A stretch of 64,000 nucleotides of DNA from Chroococcidiopsis thermalis PCC 7203 (GTDB lineage: Bacteria; Cyanobacteriota; Cyanobacteriia; Cyanobacteriales; Chroococcidiopsidaceae): NCBI RefSeq assembly GCF_000317125.1, contig NC_019695.1:2592336-2656335 (forward strand), in the 5' to 3' direction. The translations under genes and the position numbers were made by a program. Of the stretch, positions 8,660 through 17,166 are shown piece after piece (position 1 is the stretch's first letter; every line of letters starts with the position of its first letter). The notes under the pieces were generated by a model. It was not told the origin of the DNA. It ran no database searches and saw only the letters and a list, made by a program, of their open reading frames with translations.

Positions 8660-10264
8660 ATGCCTTTTAACTGGTTCCGCCGCAAACACGATGAATCTTC
8701 TACTCCACAAGAGGAGCAACCTGCTACTCCAGCACCGGAGCAACCAGCAGACGTATCCCAGGAACAATCGGCTCAAGATGCAGCAGTAGATTATCTCAGC
8801 TTTGCTAAAGCAGCCTATAAAAGTATTCAAGAAAGGCAGCAGCAAGCTCCAGAAAAGAGAGCTGAGGGAGCTGAGGGAGCTGAGGGAGCTGAGGGAGCTG
8901 AGGAAGCTGCTGAGTTAGCGGAATCCGAAGCAGAAGCTTTAGATACACAAGTAGAGCGACTTGTCAAGACGGAAGAGCCAGTTACGGCAGAAACAGCCAC
9001 GCCAGCAGAACCGATCTCGACTGAGGAAATAGCTACAACAGAAGCATCAGCGATCGTAGAGGAAATAACACCAGAAGCAACTGCGCCGGAGGAAACAGCG
9101 AGCGTACCTTTTTGGGCAAAAGCAGAAGCAGAGCGTCAGGCAAGGTTGGAGAGGCTAAAGGCAACTGCGATCGAGGAACCAGAACCAGAAGTATTACAGC
9201 CAGTGACGGCGACAGAAGTTACTACACCTACAGCCGATACAGACCTAGCTCCTGACTTTGCTTTTGATGAAGGATTTTTGTGGTCGGCAGAGGTTCTGGC
9301 GGCGCAAGGACGGCGACCAGAAGATATTTCGCTCGAAGAAATTACTTGGTTGAAAAAGCTGCGGCAGGGTTTAGGCAAAACGCGCCGTAACATTGTCAAC
9401 CAGTTAAAATCAATTGTCGGTCAAGGACCGCTGAACCAAGCAGCAGTGATGGAAATTGAGGCTCTGCTGCTGCAAGCGGATGTTGGAGTGGAAGCGACGG
9501 ATTACATCATCGAAGCTTTGCAAAATCAGATCAAGCAAGCAGCCTTACCCCCAGATGCCGCGATCGCTTATCTGAAAAAGATTCTCCGAGATATGCTCGA
9601 TCGCCCCCTGCAAAATTGCAGCCCTATTTTTGTTCCAGAAAAAGATAGACTCAATATTTGGTTAATTACCGGAGTCAATGGGGCAGGTAAGACCACAACT
9701 ATCGGCAAACTCGCCCATATCGCTCAGAAATCTGGCTATAACTGCCTAATTGGGGCAGCGGATACCTTCCGCGCTGCTGCCGTGGAACAAGTGAAGGTAT
9801 GGGGCGCAAGGAGCAATGTCGAAGTAATTGCCAACCCTGGTAAAAATACCGATCCAGCCGCAGTGGTATTTGATGCGATCGCTGCCGCACAAGCACGCAA
9901 CACAGAATTACTACTCGTCGATACAGCTGGGAGACTGCAAAACAAGAAAAACTTGATGGACGAACTGAGTAAAATTCGTCGTATCGTCGATAAAAAAGCT
10001 TCCGATGCCCGTGTAGAATCTTTACTCGTCCTCGATGCTACCCTGGGACAAAACGGCTTGCGACAGGCAGAAGTGTTTGCTCAAGCCGCTCAGCTCAGCG
10101 GTGTAGTCTTAACTAAACTTGATGGCACGGCTAAAGGTGGCGTGGCTCTAGCAGTCGTGCAGCAACTCAATCTCCCAATTCGCTTCATCGGCGCTGGAGA
10201 AGGCATCGAAGATCTGCGTCCTTTTTCTAGCTACGAATTTGTAGAAGCACTGATCGGAACGTAA
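8660..10264 (+). CDS. ftsY: Signal recognition particle receptor FtsY
   Basis: 534 aa. GTPase that docks the SRP-ribosome complex at the membrane. A long acidic A domain (about residues 1-220) precedes the NG domain: G1 GVNGAGKTTTIGKL, DTFRAAAVEQ, G3 DTAGR, G4 TKLDGTAKGG and the C-terminal GAGEGIEDLRPF. The acidic region contains a run of Ala-Glu-Gly encoded by five GAGCTGAGG units (8859-8903), the same sequence found as an intergenic repeat at 41889-41910. The A domain is known to tolerate length changes, so the protein should work. It probably forms an operon with nusB. Confidence 0.97.
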   Translation: MPFNWFRRKHDESSTPQEEQPATPAPEQPADVSQEQSAQDAAVDYLSFAKAAYKSIQERQQQAPEKRAEGAEGAEGAEGAEEAAELAESEAEALDTQVERLVKTEEPVTAETATPAEPISTEEIATTEASAIVEEITPEATAPEETASVPFWAKAEAERQARLERLKATAIEEPEPEVLQPVTATEVTTPTADTDLAPDFAFDEGFLWSAEVLAAQGRRPEDISLEEITWLKKLRQGLGKTRRNIVNQLKSIVGQGPLNQAAVMEIEALLLQADVGVEATDYIIEALQNQIKQAALPPDAAIAYLKKILRDMLDRPLQNCSPIFVPEKDRLNIWLITGVNGAGKTTTIGKLAHIAQKSGYNCLIGAADTFRAAAVEQVKVWGARSNVEVIANPGKNTDPAAVVFDAIAAAQARNTELLLVDTAGRLQNKKNLMDELSKIRRIVDKKASDARVESLLVLDATLGQNGLRQAEVFAQAAQLSGVVLTKLDGTAKGGVALAVVQQLNLPIRFIGAGEGIEDLRPFSSYEFVEALIGT

Positions 10265-10706
10265 CTAGGGGCTGGGGGAAGAAAGAGAAAACTAAGGGAC
10301 AAGGAAGACAAGGGGGACAAGGAAGACAAGGAAGAATCCACCTGTTCATTCCCTGCTCTCTGCTCCCTCTAAATTCAGTAATACTTCGACAGCAATTGTA
10401 TTGAATTTTAAGTTAAGATATCTCAACTTAACCTATCGCTCCTGCTTATGCGTAAAAGTCAATAAAATGCAGCAACTAACTTAGTTTTAGTAAAATCCAA
10501 AATTAAAATTAAAATTTTTTCAGCTACATTGTTGTCAAAGAATCTATACTAACAGGAGCAAAAGGGGGTAAAACACACTTTTTTTAGTGTAGCTGTAGGT
10601 ATATCCTTCAAAAGACATTGCTAAACTACTTAGCTATTGGTTCTATGACTCTTACTGCCTAACTTGATGGCTCACGACTACTCTCTAACATAATAAAACT
10701 AAACCC
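10265..10706. other. Spacer with GACAAGGAA repeats and promoter region for the phosphatase gene
   Basis: 10296-10372 holds GGACAAGGAAGACAAGG units and CTCCCT-type units. The rest, 10380-10706, is AT-rich and repeat-free, about 330 bp, and probably carries the promoter and leader of the phosphatase gene. A small ACACT/AGTGT hairpin with a T-rich loop sits near 10575. I see no small gene. Confidence 0.6.
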
Positions 10707-12104
10707 GTGTCTGTGCCTCAACCGCCCTTCCAACCCACCGATCGAACTAGCAGCGCCGCTACTGATGTTAACCCAGTTGTAGCGCTCAAAGAACTAGTGG
10801 CGCGCCTGTATCGGGAACAGAATAAGGTACAAGATTTGCTAAGTTCCTTGGGATTTGCCCTCAGGAGCTTCAATAATTTGAATCAGTTTCTCGAACTAAT
10901 TCCGTTAATAGCAACACGGGTAACGGATGCTGACGGCGGGGTATTGTTCCTCTACAAATCCAACGGTCAGGTGAGCTTGGAAAAGCTACACTGCCAAGAT
11001 ATTCACCAACGCAAACAAATCCGTAAAGCTTTAGAAACAGCCACGAGTGCCGTCACCACTGCACTTACAACAGCCCAAATCGTTCCTGCTACGGCAACTT
11101 TAGATGCTCAAGTCAGCCATCACTTAGGATCGCAAATACAGTTATTTGGTACGACAATTTTAGTCAAGCAGGCAGAACGGGGACGACTATACGTCTTTAG
11201 CAGCGATCCCGAATATACTTGGACGGAAACCAGACAGAAGTTAGTCCGACTTGTTGCCGATCAAACAGCAGTAGCAATTGAGAATGACGAACTAAAAGTA
11301 GAACTACGCAAAAAAGAGCGTCTAGACCGCGAGTTAGAAATTGGCGCAGAAATTCAATTACGACTTTTACCTCGCCAATGTCCTAACGTCCCTGGGGTAT
11401 CTCTAGCGGCGAGATGTCAGCCAGCAAACCGCGTTGGCGGAGATTACTACGACTTCATCCCGATCGAGCGCGACTTGAATCAAGCAGACGGTAAAAGTAG
11501 CAACCCTGATAGTTGCTGGGGCTTAGTAATTGGTGATGTGATGGGCAAAGGGGTTCCAGCCGGACTCATCATGACTATGACGCGGGGAATGTTGCGCGCT
11601 GAGGCATTAAACGAACATTCTCCAGCTCGAATTTTGCAGCATTTGAATCGGGTCATGTATACCGATTTAGAAAATTCCCATCGTTTTGTCACTTTATTCT
11701 ATTCAGAATACAACCCACAGACGCGCAGGTTGACTTACAGTAATGCAGCCCATCATCCGCCCTTATTATGGCAAGCAGCTACAAAAACAGTGAAGCGCTT
11801 AGATACTTTAGAGGGCATGTTGATCGGGCTTGAAGCTCATAGCAATTACGAAGATGCTCAAGTTCAGTTAGAACCAGGAGACACAATTATTTACTATACA
11901 GACGGGTTTACTGATGCTGCTAATCAAAGAGGCGATCGCTTTGACGAAGAAAGGCTAGAAGGCGAATTTAAATTTGCTTGTCGCCACTGTCAAGACCCCC
12001 AAGCAATTCTCGAATATCTTTTCGCTCAAGTTCACAAATTCATCAGTGGCGCAACTAACCAAAATAAAGACGATATGACTTTGGTAGTGATGCGAATCAA
12101 CTAG
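10707..12104 (+). CDS. GAF-containing SpoIIE/RsbU-type PP2C serine phosphatase
   Basis: 465 aa. A helical start (VALKELVARLYREQNKVQDLL), a GAF-like sensor (about residues 60-200), a coiled-coil linker (NDELKVELRKKERLDRELEIGAEIQ), and the PP2C/SpoIIE domain with metal-binding motifs RVGGDYYDFI, VIGDVMGKGVPAGL, YYTDGFTDAAN and KDDMTLVVMRI. RsbU-type enzymes dephosphorylate anti-anti-sigma (STAS) proteins in partner-switching stress signalling. The partner is not in this window. Start is GTG at 10707. No membrane segments, so it senses a cytoplasmic signal. Confidence 0.92.
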   Translation: MSVPQPPFQPTDRTSSAATDVNPVVALKELVARLYREQNKVQDLLSSLGFALRSFNNLNQFLELIPLIATRVTDADGGVLFLYKSNGQVSLEKLHCQDIHQRKQIRKALETATSAVTTALTTAQIVPATATLDAQVSHHLGSQIQLFGTTILVKQAERGRLYVFSSDPEYTWTETRQKLVRLVADQTAVAIENDELKVELRKKERLDRELEIGAEIQLRLLPRQCPNVPGVSLAARCQPANRVGGDYYDFIPIERDLNQADGKSSNPDSCWGLVIGDVMGKGVPAGLIMTMTRGMLRAEALNEHSPARILQHLNRVMYTDLENSHRFVTLFYSEYNPQTRRLTYSNAAHHPPLLWQAATKTVKRLDTLEGMLIGLEAHSNYEDAQVQLEPGDTIIYYTDGFTDAANQRGDRFDEERLEGEFKFACRHCQDPQAILEYLFAQVHKFISGATNQNKDDMTLVVMRIN

Positions 12105-12280
12105 TAATTGGTAATTGGTAGTTGGTAATTGGTAGTTGTTGGTTGTTGGTTGACAGCTCTTGCTCCCGAGCGCAACCTTGCGCTTCCTCAACTCCCTCAG
12201 CTCTCTTCCTCCCGCTCCCTTTCTTCACTGATAACTGATAACTGGTCACTGGTCACTGGTCACTGATACTGGTCACTACC
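12105..12280. repeat. Mixed STRR block (TTGGTAG, CTCCCTC, TGATAAC, TGGTCAC units)
   Basis: AATTGGTAGTTGGT heptamers up to about 12152, then CTCCCT units, ACTGATA units and three TGGTCAC units to about 12272. A short non-repeat leader follows up to the next gene. Confidence 0.9.
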
Positions 12281-12356
12281 AATTCTATGTGTTACGACAG
12301 TCATGAACTTATGCTGCCTTGAGAAGGCAAATACTCAGCTAGGAGATTGACTCGTT

Positions 12357-12605
12357 ATGGTTGTCGGTTCAGTTCTTCCACTCACTACGTGGTTTTCCCA
12401 CTACACTCAAGTTTTGAGTTCTATGTCTCAAATACTTTGGCACTTGCCTTGGCATAGTACGCTAGCTCAAAGTATCAAAGATCCAGATCTGCTAGGTCAA
12501 TGGCAGAAAGCTTTCGATCACTTTATCCAAACAGGGCAAGTATGGGCTTTGCTGATCGGGATTTTTATTGGTTTTTTAGTCAAAAGCATGACTAGCTTTG
12601 GTTAA
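12357..12605 (+). CDS. Small hypothetical protein with C-terminal membrane segment
   Basis: 82 aa. The start is ATG at 12357, with AGGAG about 11 nt upstream. The C-terminal ALLIGIFIGFLVKSMTSFG looks like a single membrane-spanning segment; the rest is amphipathic and tryptophan-rich. I do not recognise a family. The ribosome site, the unrepeated coding sequence and the fit between two STRR blocks make it a real gene candidate. Confidence 0.55.
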   Translation: MVVGSVLPLTTWFSHYTQVLSSMSQILWHLPWHSTLAQSIKDPDLLGQWQKAFDHFIQTGQVWALLIGIFIGFLVKSMTSFG

Positions 12606-12663
12606 CAGTGACCAGTGACCAGTGACCAGTGTAAAGACGTTACATGCAACATTTTTACACTGT
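12606..12663. repeat. AGTGACC STRR and a diverged GTAAAGACGTTACAT palindrome
   Basis: Three AGTGACC units immediately after the upstream stop codon, then a hairpin whose arms are GTGTAAA (12629-12635) and TTTACAC (12654-12660). The middle, GACGTTACATG, resembles the perfect palindrome at 57289-57318. It could terminate the upstream transcript. Confidence 0.7.
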
Positions 12664-12761
12664 GTCAGCAACCGAGATTGTAAATAAGAACCAGGGTCTT
12701 TGTTCTTTACAGAAAGCTTGGTTGTGGCTGATAACTGATAACTGATAACTGTTAACTGGTC

Positions 12762-12919
12762 TTAGTTACTAGCTGCTGTATCCTCATCTTCCTCAGCCTG
12801 TGGTTGAGGTTGATTTCTACGATTCTGCATCCGACCCGTAGTTGCACGTTTACGAAACTTACGGGCATATGCCTGATTCCGTAGCGCCTTTTCTTTTTTT
12901 GGTTACGGCGCTTAGCCAT
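12762..12919 (-). CDS. Small basic conserved protein that needs a -1 frameshift
   Basis: Starting at ATG 12919 (AGGTG ribosome site) the 0 frame reads MAKRRNQKK and then goes into a basic nonsense frame. Slipping back one base at the heptamer A AAA AAG (12899-12893) gives EKALRNQAYARKFRKR, followed by TTGRMQNRRNQPQPQ and an acidic tail, stopping at 12762-12764; 52 aa in all. The joined product looks like a conserved small Lys/Arg-rich cyanobacterial protein (nucleic-acid or ribosome-associated by composition; that is inference). The heptamer is in the same phase as the dnaX slippery site. Either programmed frameshifting or a one-base loss of a G explains this; the sequence alone does not decide. 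Confidence 0.7.
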
Positions 12920-13313
12920 GTTCACCTCATTATTTGTAGACAACAAAACACCACCCCTAGAGTTTCTAGAGGCGATTGGACTCACCGACATCAGCGGTAT
13001 TTTCCCAGCTTAGCGGATTAATGTCATAAGTATAAACCAATCGGGCTGTAGTAGTCAGCTAATTCCAACTTAGCACGCGCGATCGCCACCATTTGCATTA
13101 AGAAACATTAATGAATCTCAATAGTTAATCTCGGGAAAAAGCTATAGCTAAATACAGCTCTGGGCATAGTTTTGAGTTGGAGATCGATAAATGATAAGAT
13201 GAACTTAAACTATATTAAGACATTATCAAAAGCTGGGATAGACTATCTGTCTGGGGTTTCACCGAATTTTTTCAGCATATGAAAATTTATAAATTTTAAT
13301 TAACGGTTAAATA
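12920..13313. other. Spacer of about 390 bp, divergent promoters
   Basis: Lies between the small basic protein (leftward) and the Nudix gene (rightward), so it should hold both promoters. A/T-rich blocks near 13190-13230 and 13275-13310 are candidate promoter sites. A 27-codon frame at 13199-13282 (reads MNLNYIKTLSKAGIDYLSG...) has only a weak ribosome site and is not called. No repeats of the STRR type are present. Confidence 0.4.
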
Positions 13314-13805
13314 GTGATTTTTTCTAGTTTTAAGGCGATCGCCCAACCCCTACGCCGCTGGTGGCGATTTATTCAAACTGTCATCGGCATCATATTTCGT
13401 CATCCCGTCCCAGGCACGAGTATCATTCCCATCTTGCCTGATGGTCGGATCGTTTTGATTCGCCGTCGTGATAATGGGCTGTGGTCGCTACCAGGAGGGA
13501 TGGTAGATTGGGGTGAAGATGTGGCTACGGCAGTCAAACGAGAATTAGCCGAGGAAACGGGGCTGGATTTAGTCAAAATTCGACGACTGGTAGGAGTTTA
13601 TTCCGCACCCGATCGCGATCCGCGCATTCATTCGATTTGTATTGTAGTTGAGGCAGATGTCACAGGCAGGATGAAAGTCCGCGATCCATTAGAAGTGATG
13701 GAAGTTCGTGCATTTCCTCCTGGCGCTTTACCTCCCGGTCAACTTGCCCACGATCACAGCCAACAATTACAGGACTATTTTGCCGGATTGACGACTTTAG
13801 CCTAA
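13314..13805 (+). CDS. Nudix hydrolase
   Basis: 163 aa. The Nudix box is complete: G-GMVDWGEDVATAVKRELAEETG, about residues 61-83, with REL.EE.G carrying the metal-binding glutamates. The N-terminal FRHPVPGTSIIPILPDGRIVLIRRRDNG is the usual first strand pair. It hydrolyses a nucleoside diphosphate linked to another group; the substrate is unknown. The start is GTG at 13314; the basic, hydrophobic first 30 residues may be a short extension. It converges with ilvN, with only 1 bp between the two stop codons. Confidence 0.9.
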   Translation: MIFSSFKAIAQPLRRWWRFIQTVIGIIFRHPVPGTSIIPILPDGRIVLIRRRDNGLWSLPGGMVDWGEDVATAVKRELAEETGLDLVKIRRLVGVYSAPDRDPRIHSICIVVEADVTGRMKVRDPLEVMEVRAFPPGALPPGQLAHDHSQQLQDYFAGLTTLA

Positions 13806-13806
13806 C

Positions 13807-14331
13807 TCACGACACTTTTACCTCGACTTGAGACTTAAGATATTCCGTATTGACTCCCGACTCTCGCACGAGGGCAATTTTACCTGTACGGGCGACCTCT
13901 CGCAGTCCAAACTTTTGTAATAACTGCACGAGCGCGACAATTTTACCAGGGTCGCCGACAACTTCTAAGGTAAGAGAGTCTTCAGCCACATCGACCACTC
14001 TAGCGCGAAAGATCTGAGCGATTTCAATCACTTCCGAGCGATTAGAGCTAGTAGCATTCACTTTAATCAACATCAATTCCCGCTCGACACAAGGAACTTC
14101 GGTGATATCTTGGACTTTGAGGACGTGGACAAGTTTATATAGCTGCTTGGTCAGCTGTTCGATAACGCGATCGTCCCCAGGGACTACCATTGTAATTCGA
14201 GAGACTCCGTTTTGCTCCGCTTGACCGACAGCAAGGCTTTCAATGTTAAAGCCACGACGGGCAAATAAACCCGCAATGCGGGTTAGTACCCCCGCTTCAT
14301 CTTCCACTAGAACTGAAAGGGTGTGTTTCAT
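13807..14331 (-). CDS. ilvN: Acetolactate synthase small (regulatory) subunit
   Basis: 174 aa, the usual length for the IlvN/IlvH family. The N-terminal ACT domain ([34 protein letters not shown]) binds valine for feedback control; the C-terminal half (about 80-160) contacts the catalytic subunit IlvB, which is not in this window. This enzyme makes acetolactate for valine, leucine and isoleucine synthesis. Start ATG at 14331 is preceded by TGGTTGA repeat units rather than a clear ribosome site. Confidence 0.96.
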   Translation of the reverse strand: MKHTLSVLVEDEAGVLTRIAGLFARRGFNIESLAVGQAEQNGVSRITMVVPGDDRVIEQLTKQLYKLVHVLKVQDITEVPCVERELMLIKVNATSSNRSEVIEIAQIFRARVVDVAEDSLTLEVVGDPGKIVALVQLLQKFGLREVARTGKIALVRESGVNTEYLKSQVEVKVS

Positions 14332-14804
14332 TTTTAATGGTTGATGGTTGATGGTTGATGGTAAGCGCTGGCGCTACAATGCGTGAAGATGGTTGATGGT
14401 TGATAGTTGCTATTCACTGCTCTCTACTTTCTGTCCGATCGCTAAAATCAATCTGTTCAGCCTTATATTCTATCTCGATCTATCTCGTCTTTCGTTCTCA
14501 ACAAATGTTTTCTAGCTGAAAAAAAGGCGCGTGTCGTTGCAGGAGTTACGCGCTTGAAGCTAGACTCGCTCCCCCTAGCCTTCCTCAAAAAGGGAGTTGG
14601 GCGATCGCTAAGTAGATAATGAGACTTGCAGCGCAATTGTAGGTTAAAAAGTAGCTAAAAAAATTAAATTTAACTTAATTAAACTTCAATTCGTAGATTT
14701 ACTCTTAAGATGATCGACTTGTGACTATATCTTCTTTCGGATAGGTGTGGCGATCGCTACACAAACTTACACTGAGAGCAGTTAATTACTGAGGAGAAAA
14801 ATCT
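14332..14804. other. Spacer of about 470 bp with GGTTGAT repeats and divergent promoters
   Basis: 14336-14362 and 14389-14405 are GGTTGAT heptamer units directly upstream of ilvN. Around 14527-14560 GCGCGT and ACGCGC could pair. 14640-14800 is AT-rich and probably holds the BON-gene promoter; GAGGAG at about 14792 is its ribosome site. No small gene is evident. Confidence 0.5.
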
Positions 14805-15143
14805 ATGGGTTGGTTACAAAGACTGTTTGGCATGAACAAACCGCAAAATGCTCAAGTTAATCCTACGCCACAGGCTGCTGCTGCCACTGAATCAGTTCCT
14901 CCCGAGCGTCTAGGATTGAATGGAGAATACGATCAGAGTGGTTTAGCTAAGCGTGTTGCTTTGGCATTTGATGAAGACCAAAGCTTAACTGACATTGATA
15001 CTCTCTACGTAGCTCAAACGGGCAGTACCGTGGTTTTAAAAGGCAAGGTTCCCAGCCAAGATATTTTGCAAAAAATGGTTTCTGTTGCCAGAAACGTTCA
15101 AGGCGCAACTGACGTAACTACCGATCAAGTCAGTATCGGATAA
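14805..15143 (+). CDS. BON domain protein
   Basis: 112 aa. The first 45 residues are Gln/Ala-rich, with a short hydrophobic start (MGWLQRLFG) but no signal peptide. The C-terminal 65 residues are a BON domain: LAKRVALAFDEDQSLTDIDTLYVAQTGSTVVLKGKVPSQ ending with GATDVTTDQVSI. BON domains bind phospholipid or peptidoglycan surfaces and occur in osmotic-stress proteins such as OsmY. GAGGAG lies 7 nt before ATG. Monocistronic, ending at a hairpin. Confidence 0.88.
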   Translation: MGWLQRLFGMNKPQNAQVNPTPQAAAATESVPPERLGLNGEYDQSGLAKRVALAFDEDQSLTDIDTLYVAQTGSTVVLKGKVPSQDILQKMVSVARNVQGATDVTTDQVSIG

Positions 15144-15157
15144 AAACTGATGGCTGA

Positions 15158-15200
15158 TTGTTAATGGTTAATGGCGATACAAACAATTAACCATTAACAA
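15158..15200. terminator. Hairpin between convergent BON and hydrolase genes
   Basis: A perfect 14 bp inverted repeat, TTGTTAATGGTTAA (15158-15171) and its complement (15187-15200), separated by 15 bases. It sits exactly between the two stop codons and could end transcription from both sides. T-runs are short, so efficiency is uncertain. Confidence 0.55.
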
Positions 15201-16157
15201 CTAATTATTAACTTTGTATAGAGCAAGATCGGGACGGGCAAGGAAAGAGTCGATCCAGTTCAAGACTGCTTGGTTGACTTCTTCAGGACACTCATCATGA
15301 GCGAAATGTCCTGCATTCTCTAAAATTAGAAGCTGCACGTTAGGATTGTAAGCAGCAAACTTGGGAGCGAAAGCGGGTGGAATCATGCGGTCTTGCTGTC
15401 CCCAAATCAGTAGGATGGGAATGTTTAGATTTGGCAAGATGCTCTTGACTGAAGGATCGAATTGAGAATCCAACATAGCTTTTAGCGTGGCATAGAAAGC
15501 TTGTGCCGAACCTCGGTCTTGAGCTGGTCCTAACAAAATATCTACTAATTCATCAGTTACGGCTTCAGAATTAGCATATGCAATGCCTGCCCAACGCTTT
15601 ACCACTTGGGGGCGGCGGACAATGCGAAAAATGGTTTTAATTAATAGGGGTGAGGTGAAGAGATTTTCGATCGCGGCGATCGCGGGACGTAAAATCTTAG
15701 GTATGGCTTCCTGTCGGATAGATAGATCGGGAAGACTGAGCATTACAATACCCTGCACCATATCGGGATGCATGGCTGCTGCTCTCAGCGACACTAGCGA
15801 ACCGATAGAATTACCAACTAAGACGACTGGATGCTGAATAAACGTGCGCCAGAAATCGTAAACTTGTTCTACCCACAGTTCTACCTTATAGCTCACTGGA
15901 GCTTTTTCCGACGCACCAAAGCCCAACATATCTAGCGCGTAAACTGTGTGTTGTTCCCCTAGCACGGCTAAGTTTTGTCGCCAATGACCGATTGACGTGC
16001 CAAAGCCATGCAGTAAAATTATTGGTGTTGTCTGAGGCTGAGGTTGTTCTGGGCGAATAAAAGTGTAGCGAGTCTGCCAGCCACGCCAAATCCAGTCTCT
16101 TTGACTACCTACCCGTTGCTGCCAGTGTAATAAGGTATCCACGCTTGTTTTGGTCAA
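15201..16157 (-). CDS. Alpha/beta-fold hydrolase
   Basis: 318 aa. Oxyanion strand IILLHGFGTSIGHWRQNL, YALDMLGFGASEKAP, canonical nucleophile elbow VLVGNSIGSLVSLRAA (G-N-S-I-G), LLIWGQQDRMIPP with the acid, and ENAGHFAHDECPE with the catalytic His. This subgroup is found throughout cyanobacteria and plastids (pheophytinase/epoxide-hydrolase-like). The substrate is unknown; a link to chlorophyll or lipid turnover is only a family-level guess. Start is ATG at 16157. Confidence 0.88.
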   Translation of the reverse strand: MTKTSVDTLLHWQQRVGSQRDWIWRGWQTRYTFIRPEQPQPQTTPIILLHGFGTSIGHWRQNLAVLGEQHTVYALDMLGFGASEKAPVSYKVELWVEQVYDFWRTFIQHPVVLVGNSIGSLVSLRAAAMHPDMVQGIVMLSLPDLSIRQEAIPKILRPAIAAIENLFTSPLLIKTIFRIVRRPQVVKRWAGIAYANSEAVTDELVDILLGPAQDRGSAQAFYATLKAMLDSQFDPSVKSILPNLNIPILLIWGQQDRMIPPAFAPKFAAYNPNVQLLILENAGHFAHDECPEEVNQAVLNWIDSFLARPDLALYKVNN

Positions 16158-16499
16158 TTTGAATAAAGTTATAAAATCTCTAAATTATTTTAACAATTGA
16201 GATGTTTTGATGGGAGGCGATCGCATCTATCCTGATAAGTTAAGGCGATCTTAACAAATGGATGGCGATCGGAGTTCGCAAATAGAGGAATTTCCCTACC
16301 CCTAACTAGCAGAAAAAAGTGCTATCGTGAATTGCAAGTACTAAGAAAGCCTGCTGTTTGCTATGGATTGTAGACTCTACTAGTTACGTTTCCGAAAGCC
16401 GATTCTTTGGTGTGAAGGTATACATAGTTGTCTTAGTCTAATAGTTGCTCAAGCTGGATTCATCCCAGTTATCTAACAAACAGTTGCTAATAATCCTAT
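16158..16499. promoter_or_regulatory. infC leader/promoter region, about 340 bp
   Basis: A gene-free region between two divergent genes. infC leaders in other bacteria take part in feedback control by IF3, but I cannot see a specific structure here. There are no STRR units, unlike most gaps in the window. No clear Shine-Dalgarno precedes the infC start at 16500. Confidence 0.35.
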
Positions 16500-17036
16500 A
16501 TGCCTGTGATTGAAAAAAGAAGACCCACAAAAGATTTACCCCAAATTAACGAACGCATTCGCTTCCCTAAGATTCGAGTCATCGATACTGATGGCAGTCA
16601 GATGGGAATTTTAACTCCCTACGAAGCACTGCAAATTGCTGAGGAAAAAGAGTTAGACCTCGTTCTGCTCAGTGATAAAGCCGATCCGCCTGTGTGCCGA
16701 ATTATGGACTACGGCAAGTATAAATTCGAGCAGGAGAAGAAGGCGCGGGAAGCTCGGAAGAAGCAGCATACGGCTGACGTGAAAGAAGTGAAGATGCGCT
16801 ACAAGATTGAGGAACATGACTATCGAGTGCGCGTCAATCAAGCCGAACGCTTCTTGAAAGATGGCGATAAGGTGAAAGCAACTGTGATGTTCCGAGGTCG
16901 GGAAATTCAACACAGCGATTTGGCAGAAACCTTGCTCAAGCGGATGGCAACGGATCTGCAAGAGGTAGGAGAGTTACAACAAGCGCCGAAGAAGGAAGGG
17001 CGCAATATGATGATGTTGATCTCTCCTAAGAAGTAG
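16500..17036 (+). CDS. infC: Translation initiation factor IF-3
   Basis: 178 aa, the standard length. It binds the 30S subunit and checks start-codon pairing. The N-terminal domain starts [22 protein letters not shown], the linker is Lys-rich ([14 protein letters not shown]), and the C-terminal domain has [44 protein letters not shown]. Start is ATG at 16500 rather than the AUU start that serves autoregulation in enterobacteria. A strong terminator follows the stop. Confidence 0.97.
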   Translation: MPVIEKRRPTKDLPQINERIRFPKIRVIDTDGSQMGILTPYEALQIAEEKELDLVLLSDKADPPVCRIMDYGKYKFEQEKKAREARKKQHTADVKEVKMRYKIEEHDYRVRVNQAERFLKDGDKVKATVMFRGREIQHSDLAETLLKRMATDLQEVGELQQAPKKEGRNMMMLISPKK

Positions 17037-17046
17037 ATCCCCCCAA

Positions 17047-17071
17047 CCCCCCGATAAATTGGGGGGCTTTT
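17047..17071 (+). terminator. Rho-independent terminator after infC
   Basis: CCCCCC (17047-17052), loop GATAAATT, GGGGGG (17061-17066), then CTTTTG. It begins about 10 bases after the infC stop codon. Confidence 0.8.
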
Positions 17072-17129
17072 GATTTGCGATCGCGCGTTAGGATGGTAGA
17101 TTTGTGTGCGATCGCAATTTTGTTTTAAC

Positions 17130-17160
17130 GTAGGGTGTAGGTGTAGGTGTAGGTGCAGGA
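17130..17160. repeat. GTAGGT hexamer tandem repeat
   Basis: Four to five GTAGGT units just beyond the 3' end of the convergent hypothetical gene. Confidence 0.8.
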
Positions 17161-17166
17161 TAAAGA

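Noticed and set aside
13199-13282. 27-codon frame before the Nudix gene
   Set aside because: Weak ribosome site and no recognisable family; too short to support without comparison, although it reads like unique sequence.
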